NCBI GenBank assembly: GCA_900618425.1
Contig: UZAN01040135.1
Span: forward strand, 9,873-73,872
From: Echinostoma caproni
Taxonomy: Eukaryota; Platyhelminthes; Trematoda; Plagiorchiida; Echinostomatidae
DNA length: 64,000 nucleotides
Direction of reading: 5' to 3'
The position numbers and the translations under genes are program-made. Shown piece after piece: positions 9,166 to 20,673 of this stretch (positions within the stretch are counted from its first letter, which is position 1; each line of letters begins with the position of its first letter). The notes below the pieces were generated by a model. That model was not told where the DNA came from. It did no database searches and saw nothing but the letters and a program-made list of their open reading frames with translations.

Positions 9166-12100
9166 ACGAAGAAGCTAATTAGAAAATACAAATACAGCGA
9201 GAGTCGTATAAAGAACATCATGGGGTAAGATACATTCAAAATCTTTATTAAAATGTGGTAGTCTTAACGACAAAATAGACTTGGGGATGTGATTAGTATA
9301 GAGAAGCTTACTCAGATTATTATCACTTTTTAACTTAATTCTTACATTTGTGACTGCATGCATTCTTCCATAATGGTTACACTGTTCTTCCGGTCTGGTC
9401 TACAGGAGAAAGACTTTTTTCTCTTTTCCAGATCTCTTAAACTTCTTTCTCGTTGCAGCGGCCTTTCAAAGACCGTTTTGGTTGACTTTATTGTGTGCAA
9501 GCATTTTGATTCATGTGACTGATTTATCAGCCCTTTCCTGCCCAATGAAGAACACTGCCTGCACTCCCATCTCAATAAAGTGGTGTCTCATCTGAGTACC
9601 CGCTCCCAATTTCGGATCCTTTGGGCAAGCACCACCACACACAAAACAGCATGATCCCTTATTTTGTTCGTATCTTGGTCAATCGAGCTAATAATAATAC
9701 TGACTTGAACAATCGTCTGTCACAATAGGATTTTATCTAATCCGTTTGTTTCACATTTAGTAAATCTATATTTCTTCTTTTTCAGTGCTTACCATTTTCC
9801 TCACTGTAACTTGTCGAAAATGCTGAAAATTCATCCGATCGGGTGCATAAAGGTTTACTTGACTTGACTATGTGGTATACAGGATAAACTGTTAACTTCA
9901 CGTCATCTTTTTATTAATTAGCGATTTCTGTCTCTCCGGCTTGTGTCAATCCCTGATTTCTCTAGCTTGGGTAGTGATACTACCACCTGAGGGAGTCTAA
10001 ACACATTTGGTGGACGTGAGTCATTTCGCTCTCTGTGTGTGAACAAGGGCAGGCCATCCGAAGCGGTCCCGAATTGGTGACAGCCAAGGCGATTGCAAGT
10101 CCTGTGGACGCAAACTGTCGTCCCCAAACTCTTGATCTTTCACCCACTGACTTGTTACAATCAGCCCACACTTACCTTCTACACGCGCAACGAGAATGCA
10201 CTCCGATCGCCACAATCAGGTGATGTCGTGATTTCTAATATCTTCATTGGTTTTCACGTGGTCATCCCGTCCGACCCCATGAGTAGTTTACTGAACATGT
10301 GCTGTATTTGGTCAGTGAATAACGCACCACTAATGAACTAGTTTTTCATTTTCCTCGTGCAATTTGACATGATGCCAATAGTCGTCGAGATGTTAATTCA
10401 TCACCGAGACTTTTAACGTACCCAGTCAATCGAGCACCGATGCAAGGTGGATACCATAAGTGTTCCGTGAATGCCAGCTGATCACTTTTTGACTTAAATT
10501 TGTCTCTGGTGTATCGACTGTATCCAAAAGTCGGTGTACCATTTATGCACAGAGTGATTACGAGTAATGATCTCAACAAATGAATTAATGATGTCATACA
10601 TTTTGCGTGGTTCATACACTTTCAAATAGGCAAAATCTACAACAAACTTGTTTACTTCTCACAGTTTCGTGTCTGTGTTGACGTGCCATAGTACTCAAAT
10701 GTGCCATTCTGGACGCCGTATAAAAAAACTACAAATCGATATTTATTATACTTAAAGAAAATTGGATTTGATGCCCAAGGTGTTCTTCGTTTGGAATAAA
10801 CTGATTATTGGATCATAGGGTAGGGCACCTACCTATGTAGGATTTGGTCGGACCCGAAGAGAACTGCATGGATGAACGATGCGAGGACTTAGCCGACGCA
10901 GATGCAGCGACATTAGCGGCCACACCACGCCGCATCCGAGATTGGGGAACCAGAGGGATTTGACTGCCGCACTGAACGACTAGTAGGGTCAGTACGACCA
11001 GAGTTTCCGATTTGAGCATTCCCAGGATACAGTATGCGCCAGTTAGAACGAACGACGGTCAAATAGTCATCTAAAGCCGTGCGGAGATTTGGGGATAATT
11101 GTGGATGGGAACCAAAACACGAGAGTGGAATGAATGATACAGGTTCACCAATAACCACTATTCATACTTCGATAAAAGTCCAGTGTCAAATAAGTTGCTT
11201 CTTGTGCTTCTGTCTATTTTGGCTAGACTGGAAAATTTATACAAATAAGTACTGATAACGTTTGAAAATTTATTTCTACGTTTTGCCATCTACTATCGGC
11301 CGTTCGGTTTGGCACAATTTTCAAGCTGAATGACCTATCAGGAGGTATAAAGTTATGGAACCCGAGTGTGTTATGGAACCGAGGATTAGTACTTCCCAAT
11401 ATCTTCAAGTTTTCTGTTTTGTCTTGAGTAGGAGAATGTGCGCATTCACTGCTCCGATTTATTCATTTCAACAATGAACAGAATAAATGGTTCTGGATGT
11501 GCAGTGTTTTGTTTTTCTTTGAGGTCACTAGGTTTTCTACTTAGCGCAAGTTTCACCAATTCATACTGTAATGATAATGACAGTGAAGGGGGACTATGAG
11601 CAGTCAGGCATTGCTTTGCAATACCCAGAAAAGATGGGTTGGACGATAGCGGTTAAGTGTGAACTCAAAAACTCATTAAATTTGATGGTAATCTTAACCG
11701 CTCGATCACCACCATGAAACATTCATGGGTATATATGTGAGCACAAAATACCAGCTACATGTGAGCAGTGAGATTACATGGCAAAGTCAGAGTCCGCAAA
11801 TATCTTCGGTTTTTTTAATCATTTTTCTCTATTTACCTTACGTGGGTGACGTTGCGTATTTGTGCATTGTATGACAGCTCTTCCATTGATCGCTTCTCCC
11901 TTCCAGATAATTGTATAATTGTGTATTCAATAAAAGGAAACAAAAATGAAAAGTTGTTCCAAGTCTGCAATAGTAGTTGCCTAAACTGGAATTTCTCTCC
12001 ATTAGAACAAACCGTTTTATAATTACACAATCTTGTGGCTCTGAGGAATCTCGACAACCACACATACATACACACACATCAACACATTGAATTCTTCCGC

Positions 12101-12595
12101 CATTTCATTCCACACTTATTTTTTTCGCCAAGACAGTTTGCATACGTTTGTTCTTTAGCGAGCTTTCTAAATTCCGACGAAGCTTGTACAAAACTGGGCT
12201 GATGCTCCGGTTCGCAGATCAGGACACGTCACACCCACTGCTGACTTGGCTCGACTATTTCTCTTTCCGCTTTACCGCACAAGATCAGCTGGCGTTTTCG
12301 TATTCGATGATGCACATGCGCATACTGAAACGTAAGTGAACAAAACGGAATTACATATCCCCTGTGTATGAGAGGGGAAGTGGAGAGTGAAATGTAACTG
12401 AATCTGACTCTCACTTCTTCTCTCATCCAAGATTGTGAGTGTACGGAACATCCACGTGTGGGTTCTCTTGGCTTCGTCAGGAAGACCTGCAAACTGCCGG
12501 GTGATACATACAGGTGGAGAGAGAAGCACGGATTCACAGACTCGCAATGGGGCATGCACATAGACGAATTGGCAGACGGAGTTAGCAGAGCATGA
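9166..12595 (+). CDS. glycosyltransferase-like gene, TOD1/MUCI70 (DUF616) family, 3' part
   Basis: Model: five exons, 9166-9224, 9786-9852, 10053-10219, 12159-12331 and 12432-12595, ending in TGA at 12593. Every junction keeps phase (0, 2, 0, 2, 1), and acceptors such as cctcttttttgtttcag and tatttcttctttttcag and the donor GTAAGTG are strong. The fourth exon reads LYKTGLMLRF, then D and HP, W, and FTAQDQLAFSY. This lines up with LYxTGxxLR...W...RDQLSxxY, as I recall it from the DUF616 glycosyltransferase domain (Golgi enzymes such as plant TOD1). The last exon is cysteine- and tryptophan-containing (CECTEHPRVGS, YRWREKHGF). The first three exons are less clearly homologous. The 5' end is missing. 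Phases are seen; the family is inference. Confidence 0.62.
10494..11899 (-). CDS. three-exon unknown gene nested in the intron of the + strand gene
   Basis: Model: 11899-11842, 10971-10833 and 10636-10494, stop TAA at 10496-10494. Phases agree: exon 1 ends in phase 0 at CAC|GTAAGG, exon 2 starts in phase 0 and ends after one base at G|GTAGGT, and exon 3 supplies the other two. Exon 2 is basic and Ser/Ala-rich (RRGVAANVAASASAKSSHRS); exon 3 is hydrophobic and aromatic (FAYLKVYEPRKMYDIINSF, then HKWYTDFWIQS). Alternatively exon 2 begins at the ATG at 11019, giving a signal-peptide-like start MLKSETLVVLTLLVVQCGSQ, but that hydrophobic run coincides with a pyrimidine tract and acceptor, so it may be intronic. 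No family recognised. Confidence 0.4.
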
Positions 12596-14719
12596 AGATT
12601 CTTGATAAAATCTGACTGCGTCTTACACACGCATTTTGTGTTCTAATGTTTCATTTTGCTTGGTTTTAGCTGCAATCTAGTTGGTCGGGGTGCCTATCCA
12701 TTTTCGCAGACCGCGTGAAAGGAGCAATAACTTTAATGGTAGTTTGGGGAAATTGCACGTGGATCTATAAAAAATTAGTGCAGTGGTGTTGTATGATTTT
12801 ATACCTGAGTATTGCCCACATAATCGACATTTCGAATTCTGGATAGGTAGAAAGATAAAACATGTCTCCTTGTAGGAGGACCAGTGCTAAGTTGATCTTC
12901 GCATTGCCGGATTCGCTTCAACCGAGATAACAGCTTAACAGAGTTGTTTACTAGGTGGATAAACAAACCTACTTTAAGCCATAGGTGTTCAAACGAAATG
13001 ATGCAGGGGCGAGAATTTTGAGTCACGGCAAAACAGAAGTACATGAGATGGTGTTACTAGTTGAAATATTCCTGACTTACCCATCTCTACCCAAATATTG
13101 AGCGGGGTTCTGTGTCATGTAGATCAATTGTGAAAGGACTATCTGTAGTGATTTTTGGTTGAAACGGTTCTTACATGAATACAACTAAACCGCATCTTTT
13201 CGGACGATTTCAAGGGATCACAAGAAAACCTCAAGGATGCGAGAACAGATATTTTTACAAAGTACAGATAGCAGACAGCATGACAAACTGCTTGACTCGG
13301 CGCACTGTATCCACCTTTTGTGATGAATGACAGAAGGAGTAAATCCCACAGTTAAGATAGTCTACTATTCACAAGCAGAAATCTAGGCTCTGAGGATCAA
13401 AGTAAAAAATCACTGAACAACTAAATAGTAGAGGCGTGATATTGACCTGGTCGAAATGAAAGCTGCCTATCAAACCTTTTGCATGGCAGTGGCACAGTTT
13501 GAACCTTAGGCTCCGTGGCCCAAAGCAGACCAAAGAAAGCGACGCCATCATCTGATTTTCATGGATTGATACTATTGTATGGTTTCCGAATAAAGCACAT
13601 CGCAATACTCCTGAGGATCAATAGTTTTTTTGTTCGAAGTAACAGGCAAAACTTCTGTTAATCCTATTGGTAAGTTCCATTCAGCATCGATAAACAAATC
13701 TATCTTCGTACAATGTTTCAAAATAAGTGAAAACGGAAATTTTATTCGCTCACAAATGCTGCGAATACTCAGTTTTGAGCAGAATCTATGGAGTAATTTT
13801 TACCATAGAACCAAATAAAGTCACGGGGAACATCAGCTGAGTTTTCCTCACGATTTCATGTAAGAACGAAACTGAATATCGATCCCACATCCGAATAACA
13901 AGCTGTTCTTTTTACTCCATATGGCATGTACGTCTAGACACCGACTAAAATGAATAATCATGTAATAAGACCTAGATGATGATAAGAAGATCATTACTCT
14001 TCTACTCTCAGTGGTCACAACAACAGGGATAGCCACGAGAATGCACTCCCATACCTACACAGAAACCATGGTGCTAAACTGCCTGCAAGGGGTTGTAAGT
14101 ATACAACTAGCGGCAATGCGTAACCGTATTTTGCAACGGAACAGATCATGAAATGTTACACGGCTATGTTTATGCCATTCACGTTTTTGTTTTGTTTGAC
14201 TTGGTCCGCATAAGAGTCAACGAACACACTAATCAGATATCAGTTGATTATAATCGTTGATAAATATCTGCAAATATCTGCAACGCAAGATATGTATTGT
14301 TCGATACTTGAGCAGAAAGATCTTTTCCCTCTTCATACCCCTTGAAAGAAATGTTAACTTACTTCATCGGAAGCAAACCCACTATGTAGATTTGCGCTAA
14401 CCCAACGACTATCTGACTTATCAAATCATCTAATAAATTGACTCAAATCCACCATACAATTTAGTCGAGGGTAGTGAATGGATTAAAATTCGGCGTGAAA
14501 CGTGAGTCATTCTTTTGAACAAACAAACGTGATTGCACGGATAATCCACAGAATAACTTCACTATACCTCAACTAATGCATACTGAAGAAGAAAGGATTC
14601 ACGTATCAGGAAACATTGATTCATACTAGGCAGGAAGAGGAGCAGTCTCACACATATAACTGAGTTAAGTCAAGATAACACAAAACGTTTTCTGTTTACG
14701 CATTTTGGGTTGAATTCAG
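12596..14719. other. no gene supported
   Basis: A minus-strand donor (GATGG|GTAAGT near 13076) and a few short open segments are present, but no exon chain could be built. Confidence 0.4.
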
Positions 14720-14938
14720 CTTCTGGTATTATCCCACAAGCTCCGGGTGAATACAGTGACTAATGATACATTGAAAATCAGTCAGTGGAAAGTTATAAAA
14801 CACAATGTTTGGAATTTAGTTCAACTCACAAAAGCAAACAAATTAAGTACAATAACTTCTTTCTTGAAGTTTCATTACATATTTGAAACAATGGATCTCT
14901 TGCATTCATTGCAGCAACACGGAAAGCATCTACATGTG
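14720..14938 (+). CDS. candidate 73-codon internal exon
   Basis: Acceptor (cattttgggttgaattcag) and donor (CATGTG|GTGAGA) bound 219 nt in phase 0 at both ends. The frame starts LLVLSHKLRVNTVTNDTLKI and ends SLQQHGKHLHV. No domain recognised. A minus-strand two-exon model (14875-15118) overlaps it; at most one is likely to be real. Confidence 0.38.
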
Positions 14939-15118
14939 GTGAGACGTTGACAATTGAATAAATCGTCTCAAACGCTAACGCGAAACAATCAGCCCCAATC
15001 GAGCCCAAACGTAAGTGAGACAATAAACTCACCTGCAATAGATTTGAAATTCGGTTTCCATTTCTATAACTCCCTGTCTATCTGTACAAGTCCGTTCACT
15101 AAGGTTTACCACCCACAT
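14875..15118 (-). CDS. alternative minus-strand cysteine-rich mini-gene
   Basis: Exons 15118-15033 (ATG first) and 14929-14875 join in phase at GCAG|GTGAGT and cgtctcaccacatgtag, with a 103-bp intron. The 46-residue product has seven cysteines, six of them packed in YCRCFPCCCNEC. There is no signal peptide in this form, so it could also be the end of a longer protein. It overlaps the + strand exon at 14720. Function unknown. Confidence 0.22.
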
Positions 15119-17070
15119 GTACTATAAATACCTCTGATCGATTACATTAGCGATTGAGAAGGGTGAAAAAATTTTAACACTTCGTGATGTCTTTTTTCAG
15201 TCTTGAGGCTTAACTATTGTTTTCTGCTTCATTGATACGACGCATACGATTCAAACTGTGTAACTCACACATTTATTGTTAGCGTACACTTCAGCATGCA
15301 ACAAAAAACAGCTCACTAAAATCTTTCGTCTATGAGGTGAAAAATGTCCAAAATCTATGCACAGTGTTTATACGGAAGCGTGAATTCATGGATCGTACCC
15401 TATGGATCAAACACGGGACATTCCTAATTACCTCACCACGAATGAGTTGATCACGCCTGGTCCACACGCGATGAGGTCAAACATTTCCTAGCAATCTTTT
15501 CGTAAACATCTCACTTCGCCTATTTTGGTCCTTATCTTACTTTTATTAATAATTTGTCAGATGCTTCTATTTCATATTTAGATGAAATCTTGTAGACTTG
15601 AACGAGTGAAATTAACAGAAACAATAAACCAACATCATCTCCTAATATGACTGTGTGTCTTCTACCGAAACGAGAAAGTACGTGACTGATGTTTGCCTAG
15701 ATGCGGAGCGCATATCGCATGTGGTGGATCCAAAGTGTATGCGTTTGTGTGTGTTTGAGGGGTGGCGGAATCAAAGTAGATGAGTGCAAAGTTGGTGGTG
15801 AGACTTTGCAGACTACAGGACTATCTTAGTTTAAGATCTTCTTTTTTGAAGGGAAACCTTACGTTTGTCTTATTTTGAGCCCTGCAATAGTGAATGTTCT
15901 TGCTGAGAAAGCTCCGTATCAATCCTAAGGTTGTCAGTCACACAGGCGTAGTGATTACGTAATAGAATACAGTTTGGAATTTGCTCAAACGTATTTCCAT
16001 TGTGGGTCGAGAAAAACAATTCACAATAGTATTTAAAGTTAAACAGGGTTACATTTGATCTGCTCACTATGGACGACCATGGTTTGTTGTATATTAGTAT
16101 TCATCTGAGTTCAATAAACTTAGGCAGCGTCGAATTACATTTTTGTTTTTATTTATCAATTCTATCAGTGGTCGATAAATAAATCCTCCAGCTTCATTGA
16201 AACAGTGATGGTAATGTTATGAAAGGTACCTATAATGTTAATACTTGCGAGCGTTTTGTTTGAAACAGTGCGCCTATATGTGCGAATTCAAACTTCGGAT
16301 GTAAGCTACTGTGCATCCGGAATTCATGGAAGGGTCATTTGTTACCGTGGTAAGTGGATGGTGAGAAATCAAAAAGGGGAGTGATTGAATGACCGGACAA
16401 AACAGTACGAGGCTGAGTAAGGATACCTGGTGATAAGGTATACGGCCTTCAGTATTCTCTGACTGAATCGGGTGGTTTATTCTGAGGACTGAATGTGAAT
16501 GGGAACAGAGGGCAGTCGGCATGGGATGTTATGCTTAGTCAACCATATGAAATTGACAAGCAGAGTGTTCTTTCAATACTAGAAGTGGTTTGTACAATTC
16601 CTAATCGCAAAATATCAACACGGAAAATTTGAGCGTAACGGGATTTAAAAAAATAAAATGAAGATTGTCACACAACGCCTTACTTTTAAATGTTTCTAGA
16701 GCAGAAATGGAAGCTGATTGTGTTCTCTATTTCAATGAAAAGTAATAAACTGTAGTGGAAATTCCGGAAACGCTCGAATACAGCTGAAGGTGAATAGCCT
16801 ACATTTCGTCCGTCAAACTAGGGATAGCTATTTAGGCATATTGCACAAATACGGAATCTCAACTTGAGGTTGACATCATATGGGATTCCAGATAGAAGTC
16901 CTCCAATGTACTTGAATATCCTGTTCTGTTTACATTACATTCAATGGAAAAAAATATAAAATGTAACGACCTTGGCAACTTGCCATTCCGTTCGAGTGTG
17001 AGTCGCATTCATGTCTCACTGGACCTTTTGATTCATAGTGTCCGCATTTTCCTATCTTTCAAATTGTCAG
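15119..17070. other. no gene supported
   Basis: Several pyrimidine-tract acceptors occur (for example gatgtcttttttcag near 15200) but lead only to very short frames. Confidence 0.4.
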
Positions 17071-17243
17071 TCAACTCCCTCTCCACGAAGTACATCCTGT
17101 CTGTCAACGGTTTCAACCCACACCTAGGCTCGGCCTACTTGCGTTTGTCTGGTGTGTTCGTTCACGGGGGACAACTTGTCTTACACACGAGCCAAGCATC
17201 TCACAAAAACATTATTGACAAATTTATTTGTATGAAGATGTAA
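17071..17243 (+). CDS. candidate terminal exon
   Basis: A good 3' splice site (cctatctttcaaattgtcag) opens into a frame reading NSLSTKYILSVNGFNPHLGS and ending TAA at 17241. The frame is also open upstream to 16944. Unrecognised. Confidence 0.28.
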
Positions 17244-17517
17244 ACTATCTCACTGTTTTGTTGTTGGTTATGCTTTAATTACATCAATGGAACTAGCTGA
17301 GTGACGCTGAATACGAATGACTGATGAGTTCGTTCACAGCTTATGAACCATGGCTGGTTTTAGAGAACAAATTTGCTATCACATCATGTTTAATTAGAAT
17401 TTTACCGCAAGTTTAATAAAATCTTTGATAGCCACTCCGCCTCGCTAACAAACTGCCTTTTTCTTCATTTTGATTGAAAGACTTTACAGCTCATCGAAGG
17501 CAAAATAAATTTCTTAC

Positions 17518-17598
17518 CCGTTAAACGGTATAAAATATGAAGAGAACCGCAAACTGTTCCCTTCGGGTAATAAGCAACGGAATGGTTGGCATAAATTC
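17518..17598 (-). CDS. candidate 81-nt internal exon (minus)
   Basis: Acceptor (atcgactctgcataag) and donor (ACGG|GTAAGA) bound a segment with two open frames, one reading IYANHSVAYYPKGTVCGSL. Weak acceptor, no partner exon. Confidence 0.2.
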
Positions 17599-18183
17599 CT
17601 TATGCAGAGTCGATGTTGTTTATGGCACCGAAGGTGTTTGAAAATACGAATGTTTAACGTTTGTATCGTTGTTATAAATCCAATACTGAGCATATATTTG
17701 CTGCGAATGTGATGATTCAAACATCTCATTTTGGTTTATTTTACGCACACCTATATAAGGCTATCCAGGGGTGTTCGTGGGGTCGGTTTCACATTGCCCG
17801 ATATAGATGTAGCACTTATCACTCTCCTCTGGGATAGATTCATTGTTGTCTCTTAGACAGGCGTTGTTTCACACGGGGTGATCTTATCAGCAATAGCCCC
17901 AGGGAAAGGAGCAGGTTAAGTCAAACTTTTTGATCTCATTATGTAAATAATAGTAATAATAGCCAAGATAATCAAACTGGCTTCTAGACGCACTAATTGT
18001 GATCGGTTCACAAATATGCCTGTCTTCAATGTGTTTCTGTTTCAACCAGACTAAAAATTAAACCTTCAATAATTTGATAGCATTGGGAAGAGTTACATTC
18101 TGTTGTGAAATCATTAATAAGTTTTATGTCTACTCGACTACCGTGCTACTATGTCCTATCGGTTATAGATTGGTGCATACAAA

Positions 18184-18250
18184 ATGAACATGTCACTCGT
18201 GCATCGTCCTTTACTTGATATCGTCGAACTTTGCTTATACCTTTTAAGTT
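18184..18250 (+). repeat. left copy of 67-base duplicate flanking N-gap
   Basis: Same sequence as 18580-18646 with one mismatch near the end, starting ATGAACATGTCACTCGTGC. Confidence 0.95.
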
Positions 18251-18579
18251 NNNNNNNNNNNNNNNNNNNNNNNNNNNNNNNNNNNNNNNNNNNNNNNNNN
18301 NNNNNNNNNNNNNNNNNNNNNNNNNNNNNNNNNNNNNNNNNNNNNNNNNNNNNNNNNNNNNNNNNNNNNNNNNNNNNNNNNNNNNNNNNNNNNNNNNNNN
18401 NNNNNNNNNNNNNNNNNNNNNNNNNNNNNNNNNNNNNNNNNNNNNNNNNNNNNNNNNNNNNNNNNNNNNNNNNNNNNNNNNNNNNNNNNNNNNNNNNNNN
18501 NNNNNNNNNNNNNNNNNNNNNNNNNNNNNNNNNNNNNNNNNNNNNNNNNNNNNNNNNNNNNNNNNNNNNNNNNNNNNNN
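18251..18579. other. assembly gap (329 N)
   Basis: Run of N. The identical sequence on both sides suggests two overlapping contig ends that were not merged. Confidence 0.95.
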
Positions 18580-18646
18580 ATGAACATGTCACTCGTGCAT
18601 CGTCCTTTACTTGATATCGTCGAACTTTGCTTATACCTTTTATGTT
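18580..18646 (+). repeat. right copy of 67-base duplicate flanking N-gap
   Basis: Matches 18184-18250; see the gap entry. Confidence 0.95.
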
Positions 18647-18649
18647 ATC

Positions 18650-18905
18650 ACATGATCAGGTTAATTTGGGTTTGAACCCAGCCTGCCTGTGGGTCTATAT
18701 CATGGACGAACGGGTATTATTGACTCACTAATCAGAGTTAAACGCGATGGCGAGATTTGTGACGACTCACAAACAGCACTGGGCAGCTGTTTCGTCCTGT
18801 TTGGGACTGGTCAGCGATGCGTACGTGTTGTGTCCCTGTCAGGACTCGAACCGCGATTAGTCGGGTCGAGACTTTAAACCTTTACTCCTGAGCTATACGG
18901 TCGAC
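18650..18905 (-). mobile_element. tRNA-headed SINE with hammerhead-like core (minus)
   Basis: On the minus strand a clear tRNA-like head has an A box (TAGCTCAGGAGTA, at 18895-18883) and a near-perfect B box (GGTTCGAGTCC, 18852-18842). At 18814-18789 follows CTGACCAG, a stem (GTCC...GGAC), then GAAAC. Schistosome Sm-alpha hammerheads have CTGATGAG, GTCC...GGAC, GAAAC here, so stem II and the GAAA side are kept while two essential core bases are changed (TG to CC). It is therefore probably a catalytically dead relic. Body length and 3' end are approximate. Confidence 0.7.
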
Positions 18906-19033
18906 GGTCATCACCTTGTACAAATGGCTCAATCAATTTAGAGTGTTAAAACCATTAGGAGTGACTGGTGCCTCTGAACAATAGAGCGGGCTGATTCAAA
19001 CTTGTTACTCTGAGCTGATCAAACTGTTTTTAG

Positions 19034-19275
19034 ATAACAGTCGACGAATCAGGCAGATGGCTGCAATATCGGACAGTTTCACCAATGCTGGCAGCTCACA
19101 ATGCCAATGTCATAGACAAAAGATTGGTTATCAACATGGGATCACCATCGTTGCACGGCTGTTCCGACCAGTCAGAATAGCACAGCAAATTTTCAGCAGA
19201 TCGAGTAAAAGCAAGTTGTCAAAACCTTCTCAGTCAAGTGTAGCTTACCATTGTCACTTGCGCTTTATGCAATAG
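19034..19275 (+). CDS. candidate terminal exon, unknown protein
   Basis: The acceptor (gatcaaactgtttttag) leads, with two leftover bases, into 79 codons ending TAG at 19273. The frame starts NSRRIRQMAAISDSFTNAGS, includes CQCHRQK, and is basic and serine-rich toward the end. No domain recognised. Confidence 0.33.
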
Positions 19276-19937
19276 GGTCTGCGTTGAATTGTGTTCAGCT
19301 TGGCACCCTACCTCTAAATATATTCATTAACTCACTCTCTTGTGTTGTAGTAATCCTTCGGGAGTCTTTCCTACTCGTCAACCAAAACCATATTTTAGCA
19401 GGCCACATAGAGGAATCTTTGAACTTCGTATTTTGACATATTTCCTGTTTTGAATAAATTGTAAGAATTTAACATCCGTTTAATTGAGAGTACTGGTATG
19501 GAATAAGTAGTAGATAGTTGGATTCATCCAAACTCTTGTATACTCGAGAAACTCATCTTTTTCGCATAACTAGACCGAGATGTATGTATCGCAGATGAGC
19601 AAACTTCAATTCTGATGCACGCTGAGTGTACAGTTGAAGAAATGCTACGCAGCATTGCGAGTAAAGACAAATTCTGTAGAACAGTAAGTACAAATCAGTA
19701 ATTGTAACAGACACACACAAGAAAAGCGACTCGCTGCAAATTAGTATTGCATGATTGTGATATTCACTCAAACGAAGTGGGATAATTCGAAGAAATAGAT
19801 GATAACCAGGTGTAAATGTTTCTTAAATTATGATGTACCATAAATCGATCAATATGTGTTCTGCAATACCTGCATTCGTAATTTTTGTGCTCTTAAGAAG
19901 TTGAAACGATGTCCAGACACTTCTGGATTTACTGTAG

Positions 19938-20132
19938 AAGTCTTTTGGTTACGGTTACGGTTACGCTGATGTTTATGAGGTATCTGATAAAAAGATTATC
20001 TCTGAATGGGTGAACTTTCGTGTCCCCTTGGGCGGCATCCATCTCCTCGTTAGTCTCAACTATGCACCCAACTGTGACTTCACGAACCCCAAGTATGCAT
20101 CAGAAGCCACTCTCGGACAAGCAGTCGGCTAA
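19938..20132 (+). CDS. candidate exon with Gly-Tyr repeat, unknown protein
   Basis: The acceptor (cttctggatttactgtag) opens in phase 0 into 64 codons ending TAA at 20130. The start reads KSFGYGYGYADVYEVSDKK from a triple GGTTAC repeat, and later HLLVSLNYAPNCD. Spacing of the G-rich start and NYAP recalls the end of CAP/venom-allergen-like domains, but the match is too loose to assign. It lies 0.4 kb before an AATAC-repeat tail, so a retroelement origin is also possible. Confidence 0.33.
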   Translation, partial: KSFGYGYGYADVYEVSDKKIISEWVNFRVPLGGIHLLVSLNYAPNCDFTNPKYASEATLGQAVG

Positions 20133-20524
20133 ACCAGGTAGAAGGTAACAGGCGTATACATGCCTTGGGAAGACTGCGAATGGTAACTTAAACCAGCAAT
20201 TCCTGGAGTGGTCGACGACAACGATCCAACAACTGTGAAGGATGCCTACCAAAGTGGCAGAAATGCATCAACCCCGGGCTGTGGTTAACTCTACCGGATG
20301 GCAAATGAGCTTCTACGAAGCTACCCGCAAACATGAACCAACAAACTGTTGCCCGGATACTGACCGACAGGGAAAGTGTTGGTTCTGAGCTTTTTAATGC
20401 ATTTAGTAATTAACTCATATTTTTTTATGTTTCAAATCCCACATTTTCACCTGTTTCTACCAGAATTGTATTGGTGGTCAATTTTTGGCTGAAAGCTTTT
20501 ATATAGCTCGCTAAAGTTTCAAAA

Positions 20525-20552
20525 AATACAATACAATACAATAGAATACAAT
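20525..20552 (+). repeat. (AATAC)n tail-like repeat
   Basis: About five imperfect ATACA units after tttcaaaa. Such short tandem tails end many non-LTR retroelements; no RT was found directly upstream. Confidence 0.6.
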
Positions 20553-20626
20553 CCACACTTGGTTATTCTAAGGCTTGAACCGGAGACGACTCTCTAACCA
20601 CACTCCATTGAAACCAGATTATCATC

Positions 20627-20673
20627 ATGGATCCGGTTGATTTGTTCCAAGCAGCCAACCACAATGAAGTAAG
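20627..20673 (+). CDS. candidate first coding exon
   Basis: An ATG in good context (TCATCATGG) starts MDPVDLFQAANHNEV and reaches a donor AAG|GTAAAT in phase 2. The sequence would suit the start of an ankyrin-type helix, but 15 residues cannot prove that. No second exon was fixed. Confidence 0.3.

Noticed and set aside
12432..12595. Possible Wnt homology (HCEC...GS...KTC)
   Set aside because: Spacing is wrong and the GSC cysteine is missing; the neighbouring exon fits a glycosyltransferase instead.
12229..12630. 133-codon minus-strand ORF
   Set aside because: It is antisense to the last two exons of the glycosyltransferase-like gene, whose splice phases and motif are better supported.
18184..18675. 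ORFs spanning the N-gap
   Set aside because: Their length comes from unknown bases; no real coding evidence. The same holds for 60622-61345.
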